Below are positions 55,802 to 64,000 of a stretch of DNA of 64,000 bases, in pieces. Position numbers and translations under genes: made by a program. Each line of letters opens with the position of its first letter. Within the stretch, counting starts at the first letter, position 1. The stretch comes from Enterococcus mediterraneensis (GTDB lineage Bacteria; Bacillota; Bacilli; Lactobacillales; Enterococcaceae). The notes under the pieces were generated by a model. The model was not told the origin of the DNA. It ran no database searches and saw nothing but the letters and a program-made list of their open reading frames with translations. The stretch lies in contig NZ_UWOP01000001.1 in the NCBI RefSeq assembly GCF_900604485.1, positions 1,630,369-1,694,368 of the forward strand, written 5' to 3'.

Positions 55802-56572
55802 ATGTCTGTCTTAGAAATCAAAAATCTACACGTATCAATTGAAGATAAAGAAATACTCAAAGGAGTCAATTTAACCTTAAAAACCGGTGAGATCCATGCC
55901 ATCATGGGACCAAACGGAACGGGGAAATCTACTTTGTCAGCAGCTATCATGGGTAATCCTAATTATGAAGTGACACAAGGGGAAGTCCTGTTTGACGGCA
56001 AAAATATTTTAGACTTGGAAGTTGACGAACGAGCTCGGTTAGGCTTGTTCTTGGCGATGCAATATCCTAGCGAGATTCCTGGGATCACCAATGCAGAATT
56101 CATGCGGGCAGCCATCAATGCCAAACGCGAAGAAGACAATAAAATGTCAGTCATGGAATTCTTGAAAAAACTAGATAAAAAAATGTCATTATTGAACATG
56201 CCGGAAGAAATGGCGGAACGTTACTTAAATGAAGGCTTTTCCGGTGGTGAAAAGAAACGCAACGAGATCCTGCAATTATTGATGTTGGAACCTTCTTTCG
56301 CTATTTTAGATGAAATCGATTCTGGTTTGGACATCGATGCATTGAAAGTCGTTGCCAAAGGGGTCAATGAAATGCGGGGCGAAAACTTCGGCGCATTGAT
56401 CATCACTCACTACCAACGTCTGTTGAACTACATCACACCTGATGTAGTGCACATCATGATGGACGGACGAGTAGTATTGACAGGAAACGCTGACCTTGCT
56501 AAACGTCTGGAAGCAGAAGGTTACGCTGGCATCAGCAACGAATTAGGTATCGAATACCAAGAAGAAGCGTAG
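55802..56572 (+). CDS. sufC: Fe-S cluster assembly ATPase SufC
   Basis: 256 residues. Walker A GPNGTGKST (about 35-43), SufC-specific signature FSGGEKKRNEILQLL and Walker B FAILDEIDSGLDIDAL. SufC drives the SufBCD scaffold in iron-sulfur cluster assembly. ATG 55802 follows GGAGGTAAGGGA. First gene of sufCDSUB. Confidence 0.98.
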   Translation: MSVLEIKNLHVSIEDKEILKGVNLTLKTGEIHAIMGPNGTGKSTLSAAIMGNPNYEVTQGEVLFDGKNILDLEVDERARLGLFLAMQYPSEIPGITNAEFMRAAINAKREEDNKMSVMEFLKKLDKKMSLLNMPEEMAERYLNEGFSGGEKKRNEILQLLMLEPSFAILDEIDSGLDIDALKVVAKGVNEMRGENFGALIITHYQRLLNYITPDVVHIMMDGRVVLTGNADLAKRLEAEGYAGISNELGIEYQEEA

Positions 56573-56587
56573 AGGAGGTCAAGATAA

Positions 56588-59560
<2,973 letters not shown>

Positions 59561-59564
59561 AAAC

Positions 59565-60956
59565 ATGGGAGTTCCTGAATTAGAAGAATATAGATTTGGC
59601 TTTCATGATGATGTCGAACCAGTCTATAGTACTGGTAAAGGATTGACAGAAGACGTAGTTCGCGAAATCTCGCGGGTCAAAGGCGAACCTGAATGGATGC
59701 TGGAATTCCGCTTGAAATCATTGGCAGTCTATAACAAAATGCCGATGCAAAGCTGGGGTCCGGATTTATCCGACATCGATTTTGATGCCATCAAATATTA
59801 TCAAAAACCAAGTGATAAACCAGCGCGGGATTGGGAAGATGTACCAGATAAAATCAAAGAAACGTTTGAAAGAATCGGTATCCCAGAAGCAGAACGAGCT
59901 TACTTAGCCGGTGCTTCTGCCCAATATGAATCAGAAGTTGTTTATCACAATATGAAAGAAGAATTCACAAAATTAGGGATCGTTTTTACCGACACAGATT
60001 CTGCGTTAAAAGAATATCCTGAACTGTTTAAAGAATACTTCTCTAAATTGGTTCCGCCGACTGACAACAAATTGGCGGCACTAAATTCTGCTGTTTGGTC
60101 TGGCGGGACCTTCATCTATGTACCAAAAGGGGTCAAAGTTGATGTGCCGATGCAGACGTATTTCCGGATCAACGCGGAAAACACCGGACAATTCGAACGG
60201 ACATTGATCATTGTAGACGAAGGTGCTAGCGTCCATTACGTGGAAGGCTGTACCGCGCCAACGTATTCCAGCAATAATCTTCATGCGGCGATCGTAGAGA
60301 TCTTTACACGCAAGGACGCTTATTGCCGCTATACAACGATCCAAAACTGGTCGGACAATGTCTACAACTTGGTAACAAAACGGGCAAAAGCCTATGAAGG
60401 TGCTACAGTCGAATGGATCGACGGCAACCTTGGAGCTAAAACGACCATGAAATATCCAAGTGTCTATCTGGACGGAAAAGGTGCTCGCGGAACGATGCTT
60501 TCTATCGCATTTGCCGGAGCCAACCAAATCCAAGATACCGGTGCTAAAATGATCCACAACGCGCCAAACACTTCCAGCTCGATCGTTTCCAAATCGATTT
60601 CTAAAGACGGCGGCGAAGTAAACTACCGCGGTCAAGTCACTTTTGGCAAGAAAAGTACCGGATCGATCTCTCACATCGAGTGCGATACGATCATCATGGA
60701 TGAATTATCAAAATCCGATACCATTCCATTCAACGAGATCCACAACAGCCAAGTTTCATTGGAGCACGAAGCGAAAGTTTCAAAAATCTCCGAAGAACAA
60801 CTGTTTTATCTCATGAGCCGCGGTCTTTCTGAAGCCGAAGCTACTGAAATGATCGTTATGGGATTTGTTGAACCATTCACCAAAGAACTGCCGATGGAAT
60901 ATGCGGTAGAACTGAACCGATTGATCAGTTATGAGATGGAAGGGTCTGTTGGATAA
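59565..60956 (+). CDS. sufB: Fe-S cluster assembly scaffold protein SufB
   Basis: 463 residues, full length. SufB core [42 protein letters not shown] and the C-terminal [22 protein letters not shown] are present. It forms the cluster scaffold with SufC and SufD. The end EMEGSVG is intact, so the mobile element downstream has not truncated it. Confidence 0.98.
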   Translation: MGVPELEEYRFGFHDDVEPVYSTGKGLTEDVVREISRVKGEPEWMLEFRLKSLAVYNKMPMQSWGPDLSDIDFDAIKYYQKPSDKPARDWEDVPDKIKETFERIGIPEAERAYLAGASAQYESEVVYHNMKEEFTKLGIVFTDTDSALKEYPELFKEYFSKLVPPTDNKLAALNSAVWSGGTFIYVPKGVKVDVPMQTYFRINAENTGQFERTLIIVDEGASVHYVEGCTAPTYSSNNLHAAIVEIFTRKDAYCRYTTIQNWSDNVYNLVTKRAKAYEGATVEWIDGNLGAKTTMKYPSVYLDGKGARGTMLSIAFAGANQIQDTGAKMIHNAPNTSSSIVSKSISKDGGEVNYRGQVTFGKKSTGSISHIECDTIIMDELSKSDTIPFNEIHNSQVSLEHEAKVSKISEEQLFYLMSRGLSEAEATEMIVMGFVEPFTKELPMEYAVELNRLISYEMEGSVG

Positions 60957-60968
60957 CAACTAATTCAT

Positions 60969-61009
60969 TGCTCGAAACGTTTATATTAAAGCGTTTCGAG
61001 CATTTTTTT
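60969..61009 (+). terminator. Terminator of the suf operon
   Basis: TGCTCGAAACG pairs exactly with CGTTTCGAGCA, followed by T. The chromosome/element boundary should lie between here and 61053. Confidence 0.93.
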
Positions 61010-61025
61010 ATTTGCATTTTAATAG

Positions 61026-61049
61026 TTGGCTACGTTTTTGGCTACGTTT
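61026..61049. repeat. Two perfect tandem 12-bp repeats just after int
   Basis: TTGGCTACGTTT at 61026-61037 is repeated exactly at 61038-61049, next to the integrase stop. Candidate core or arm-type integrase site at the left end of the element. Confidence 0.6.
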
Positions 61050-61053
61050 GGAA

Positions 61054-62196
61054 TTATTCGCCCATAAATTTTGAAAATCGGTCACCTGTTTTCTTAATAG
61101 ATTGTGGTGTGACATGAGCATAGATATTCATGGTAGTTTTAATATCTTTGTGACCTAATCGTTCTTGTACTTCTTTTATCGAAGCACCACTTTCAAACAA
61201 TAAGCTACAGTGGGTATGCCTAAATCCATGTGGAGTAATTTGAGGCTCCATCGGTGTCTTTTTGTAAATCCAGTCTAACCAATCGTTTACTACTTGGGGG
61301 TAGTACAGCTTGTTTGTGTTTGTAGTGAAAAGAAACTGCTTTGGTGAATTCGTGTTATAGCCATATAAGATCATTATTTTCATTTGTTCTTGTTGCCAAA
61401 TACGCAGTTGTTTAAGTGTAAAATCATCAAGCTGAATCGTTCTTGATGAATTTTTAGTTTTAGGTACTTGTAGAACTACTTGATTAAACTCGTCTTGAGC
61501 GATAGTTTTACCAATTGTTATTGTTTTATTGAAATAGTCTATATCTTCCCATTGAAGCGCCAATGTCTCGCTTTTACGCATTCCTGTATAAGCTAATAAA
61601 CGGAAAAAAGTGTACAGTTTAACTGAATTATTTTCTTTAGTATTCTGTAAAAATAGTTGTAATTGATCTTTCGTATAAAACTTCAAGGGTTGTTCTTCTT
61701 CAATTTTTCTTGGAAGCAATGTTTTAGACATAGGATTATCTTTACAGACTTCCATTGCTACTCCAAATTTAAATATTTGAGCAGTTGTTTTTCTCAAGAA
61801 ACCATATTGTTTTAATGTTTTGTGCCATTCATTAACCTGTTTTTGACAATAACTAACACTTATTTTATCCAATCGTAATTCCCCAAAAGCAGGTAATATA
61901 TGGTTATTGCAAAAACGTTGAGCAACGGCAACGGAAGATGGTTTTACTCTCGTTCTGTAGTTATCAATCCATAATTCATATAACTCTTGAAAAGTTGTAA
62001 CATTGATTTTAAACTCTTGTTTTTCTTTAAAGTCTACAAGTAGTCTATTAAGTGCTATTTGTGCCTCAGCTTTTGATTTGAATCTTCTACGCTTTGTACG
62101 TATATCTTTTCCAGTCTTGGGATCTTTTCCTAAATAAGTTTCAAATCCCCAATATTTTTCGCCATTTTGTAATTTATAACTAAAAAATGTGGCCAT
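61054..62196 (-). CDS. int: Tyrosine-recombinase integrase
   Basis: 380 residues. Layout: an AP2-like arm-binding domain (about 1-60), SAM-like core-binding domain (about 65-165) and catalytic domain. Catalytic residues seen: R207 (TGMRKSE), H323 and R326 (HGFRHTH), H349 (LGHKD) and Y359 (NIYAHV). The Lys of the beta hairpin is near 246-248. Integrates and excises the element at the attachment site downstream of sufB. ATG 62196 follows AAGGAGAGAATCAA. Confidence 0.96.
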   Translation of the reverse strand: MATFFSYKLQNGEKYWGFETYLGKDPKTGKDIRTKRRRFKSKAEAQIALNRLLVDFKEKQEFKINVTTFQELYELWIDNYRTRVKPSSVAVAQRFCNNHILPAFGELRLDKISVSYCQKQVNEWHKTLKQYGFLRKTTAQIFKFGVAMEVCKDNPMSKTLLPRKIEEEQPLKFYTKDQLQLFLQNTKENNSVKLYTFFRLLAYTGMRKSETLALQWEDIDYFNKTITIGKTIAQDEFNQVVLQVPKTKNSSRTIQLDDFTLKQLRIWQQEQMKIMILYGYNTNSPKQFLFTTNTNKLYYPQVVNDWLDWIYKKTPMEPQITPHGFRHTHCSLLFESGASIKEVQERLGHKDIKTTMNIYAHVTPQSIKKTGDRFSKFMGE

Positions 62197-62224
62197 TTGA
62201 TTCTCTCCTTACTTCATGATTGCA

Positions 62225-62238
62225 GGTAGAGAAGTTAT
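62225..62238 (+). repeat. 14-bp direct repeat, copy 1
   Basis: GGTAGAGAAGTTAT, identical at 63200-63213, on the other side of the repressor gene. Both copies are followed a few bases later by AATCAA. Confidence 0.7.
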
Positions 62239-62246
62239 TTGAAGAA

Positions 62247-63044
62247 TCAATTGCTTTTAAATTTATCGTGATTATTAGTTAGAAATTTTGCGATTATACT
62301 ATTTTTCTCATATGGGAAATTGTATTTTTTGCTAAGATCAGAAATAAATTTTTCTGTTTCAAATTGGTTTTTAGTAATTTTATAAAAGAAATCCTCGACA
62401 GATGAATACTGTGAAATATCTTGATAGGCTAAGTCCATTTCGTTTAATAGCTGTTTTGAAGAATCAATCAGTATTTCTTTTTCACCGTATTTGAAATCCC
62501 CATTTCTTATCTTATCTTGAAGTCTACTGTTGGCTCTTTTGAAAAATAGCTCTTTAGAGATAGAGTGTTTTTGACTAGCATACTCTTCGATAAGAGGATT
62601 GATATCATTAGCAAGTATCTCATTTAGATAAATTTCAAAATCTTTTGAGTAATATTTTGAAAATATATTTTTTATTATAGGATTCAATAACTCATAGTCT
62701 TTATCTAGCGAAAACGTATCACTATATCTTTCTTGAATATCATTAAAGACTTTGTGAGGTATCTCTGGGAAGTCCTTAATATATAGCTCATACCCTGAAT
62801 CTATAAGGTATGAAGCTATGTATTCTTCCAAAGTTCCCCATTTAATCCAGTCTGCACTAGTGTTTCCAATATTTGCAATTGTTAAAAGCCTATTTTTATT
62901 GGGTAAAGACACACCTCTAAGCCAATTATTAACGGAACTTATTGGTGTGTCTCCAATTAAATCACCGAATCGTTCTAATGTCAGACCTTTGGATTCGATA
63001 ATTTTTCTAATACGTTCACTAGTTAATGATAGATTAGGTTTCAT
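62247..63044 (-). CDS. XRE-family repressor of the mobile element
   Basis: 265 residues. N-terminal HTH (about 8-62, RIRKIIESKGLTLERFGDLIGDTPISSVNNWLRG) is CI/Xre-like. The C-terminal 190 residues are helical and charged without a LexA/CI protease motif that I can see. Such proteins, next to divergent early genes, act like CI, Rpr or Stl. Its own promoter is the TACAAT reading leftward near 63070. ATG 63044 follows AAAAAGGAGGCTTAGTT. Confidence 0.87.
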   Translation of the reverse strand: MKPNLSLTSERIRKIIESKGLTLERFGDLIGDTPISSVNNWLRGVSLPNKNRLLTIANIGNTSADWIKWGTLEEYIASYLIDSGYELYIKDFPEIPHKVFNDIQERYSDTFSLDKDYELLNPIIKNIFSKYYSKDFEIYLNEILANDINPLIEEYASQKHSISKELFFKRANSRLQDKIRNGDFKYGEKEILIDSSKQLLNEMDLAYQDISQYSSVEDFFYKITKNQFETEKFISDLSKKYNFPYEKNSIIAKFLTNNHDKFKSN

Positions 63045-63090
63045 AACTAAGCCTCCTTTTTCTGATTTATTGTAACATATATTGCTATCG

Positions 63091-63198
63091 TTTACTAAAA
63101 TTTATTAAAAATGTTGACAATGGAATTTCTATAAGATATTATAAAATAGTAATTTTTAGTAATTATTTTTTGTTGCTCATTACTAAAAATTACTATTT
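63091..63198. promoter_or_regulatory. Control region of the mobile element: promoter, repeated operators and 20-bp inverted repeat
   Basis: TTGACA (63114-63119) and TATTAT (63137-63142), spaced 17, drive the plus-strand genes. A perfect 20-bp inverted repeat spans 63144-63163 and 63179-63198, each arm holding two TAGTAAT-type boxes. A related TTTACTAAAATTTATTA lies at 63090-63106, over the minus-strand promoter. These are probable binding sites for the XRE repressor. Confidence 0.75.
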
Positions 63199-63199
63199 A

Positions 63200-63213
63200 G
63201 GTAGAGAAGTTAT
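63200..63213 (+). repeat. 14-bp direct repeat, copy 2
   Basis: GGTAGAGAAGTTAT, identical to 62225-62238, lies between the inverted repeat and the start of the excisionase-like gene. Confidence 0.7.
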
Positions 63214-63239
63214 AGAACAATCAAAAAGGAGAGGTTTTT

Positions 63240-63542
63240 GTGGAAGCAATAAAATTAATGATCTCAGAAGAGCAGGAGGAAATGTTTCTGAAGCAGTTTT
63301 ATCAAATTGCTACAAAAGCTATTGAAAAGGCTCAAGAAAATGCTGGTATGACAAGGGAATATCTCAATCAAAAAGAAATGGCAGAATACTTAAATGTGAG
63401 CGAAAACTTTTTAAAAAATGCTGTAAGAAATGAGGGATTACCTGTGGTTGAATTGGGGGCAAGAAAATTTTATTCGAAAAAGGCAGTTAATGAGTTTATG
63501 TTTGCTCGAATGAAGAGAGGTGAAAGTTTTGAGAGAAGATGA
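63240..63542 (+). CDS. Excisionase-like HTH DNA-binding protein
   Basis: 100 residues from GTG 63240 with AAGGAGAGG upstream. A MerR/excisionase-type winged HTH lies in the C-terminal half: LNQKEMAEYLNVSENFLKNAV and a wing GARKFYSKKAVNEFM. The N-terminal half is helical. Divergent from the repressor and following the operator region, it is probably Xis or an early regulator. Confidence 0.83.
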   Translation: MEAIKLMISEEQEEMFLKQFYQIATKAIEKAQENAGMTREYLNQKEMAEYLNVSENFLKNAVRNEGLPVVELGARKFYSKKAVNEFMFARMKRGESFERR

Positions 63543-63630
63543 AATAACAAATTTAGTATTGAAAAGAATTGAAAAATATATAAAAAAGAGTGCTCCCGAT
63601 AGTTTGCAGACGAAGGAGAACACTCGATAA
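63529..63630 (+). CDS. Possible 33-residue element protein
   Basis: Reads from TTG 63529 to TAA 63628-63630, encoding a short charged peptide rich in K and E. AGAGGTG lies before it and the frame overlaps the previous gene. The last third coincides with a hairpin (GAGTGCTCC with GGAGAACACTC), so the sequence could instead be a structured RNA or terminator-like element. Low certainty. Confidence 0.35.
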   Translation: MREDEITNLVLKRIEKYIKKSAPDSLQTKENTR

Positions 63631-63698
63631 TGAATAAAGTTCTAAGAAAACTTTATTTGACTACATTTTAACATACTTTAAAGATAGGGAGAAAGTAT

Positions 63699-64000
63699 AT
63701 GAGTGATGAACAAAAGATTCAAAGAAATTACTATGCTATCATCCCCGCTAATGTTAGATATGACCGAGACTTAATTACAAGTTCAAAGCTTTTGTATGGT
63801 GAAATCACTGCTTTATGCAATGAAAAAGGATTTTGCTGGGCGAAAACACAGTATTTTCAAGATTTATACGGCGTTAGTAGGGTATCTATTCAAAAATGGC
63901 TTAAATCTTTAGAAGCAAATGGCTACATTTCGAGAGAAGTTATATATAAAGACAATTCGAAGGAGGTAGATAAAAGAGTTATAAGAATTGTTAACACCCC
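63699..64000 (+). CDS. HTH replication-initiator-type protein, cut by window edge
   Basis: About 100 residues are visible, beginning MSDEQKIQRNYYAIIPANVR and including a helix-turn-helix of the HTH_36 type, KTQYFQDLYGVSRVSIQKWLKSLEANGYI. This N-terminus is typical of phage or plasmid replisome organisers and IME replication proteins. AGGGAGAAAGTAT precedes ATG 63699. The C-terminal part lies beyond the window. Confidence 0.8.
   Translation, partial: MSDEQKIQRNYYAIIPANVRYDRDLITSSKLLYGEITALCNEKGFCWAKTQYFQDLYGVSRVSIQKWLKSLEANGYISREVIYKDNSKEVDKRVIRIVNT

Noticed and set aside
60081-60674. 197-residue minus-strand frame inside sufB
   Set aside because: It is a shadow of the well-conserved SufB coding sequence.

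Overview
The window is chromosomal DNA from a low-GC Gram-positive coccus of the Lactobacillales. The combination of hisS-aspS behind a T-box, pepV, pepA, metNIQ behind a methionine T-box, the sufCDSUB order, an OatA-type acetyltransferase and sigma-A promoters with AGGAGG-type ribosome sites points to Enterococcus. The species cannot be settled from the sequence alone. No rRNA, CRISPR array or insertion sequence was found. One tRNA gene (Thr, anticodon CGT) is present.

Layout. 1-8.4 kb: the C-terminally cut end of a polysaccharide deacetylase, a PadR regulator with a membrane partner, a PAP2 phosphatase, a TMEM175-like channel, an ABC-2 drug-type exporter with a divergent TetR regulator, a 56-residue small protein and a thioesterase. 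8.4-18.5 kb: housekeeping genes (aldo/keto reductase, T-box-hisS-aspS, YitT, OatA-like acyltransferase, NAD(P)HX dehydratase, pepV). 18.6-31.4 kb: an arabinan/arabino-oligosaccharide utilisation locus. It has a divergent ArsR-type regulator, an ABC importer without its own ATPase, a surface-anchored endo-arabinanase, intracellular GH43 and GH51 arabinosidases, a Cys-rich small protein and a GH127 beta-L-arabinofuranosidase broken by a one-base frameshift. 31.4-50.4 kb: mixed housekeeping genes (Fe-S-family protein, pepA, transporters, trhO, a DUF1858/DUF438 hemerythrin-PAS pair, aldo/keto reductase, oppA-like lipoprotein, lplA, glyA, upp). 50.5-61.0 kb: tRNA-Thr, rodA/ftsW-like gene, a thioredoxin-fold protein with a GcvH-like protein, metNIQ and the suf operon. 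61.0-64.0 kb: the left end of an integrated mobile element (tyrosine integrase, XRE repressor, divergent excisionase-like and replication genes), cut by the window edge.

How the genes work together. The arabinan locus reads as one catabolic programme. A lipoprotein endo-arabinanase cuts polymer at the cell surface, the ABC permeases import oligosaccharides (energised, by inference, by a shared MsmX/MsmK-type ATPase encoded elsewhere), and GH43/GH51/GH127 enzymes release arabinose inside the cell. Its promoter carries a textbook CcpA cre site overlapping the -35 box. Next to the regulator's 3' end lies a short relic of the same Fe-S-family gene that is intact at the other edge of the locus, which suggests how the locus was acquired. 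The mobile element downstream of sufB has the int / repressor / divergent xis-rep order of phage-inducible islands and integrative mobilisable elements. Its control region holds a 20-bp perfect inverted repeat and reiterated TTACTAAAA-type boxes.
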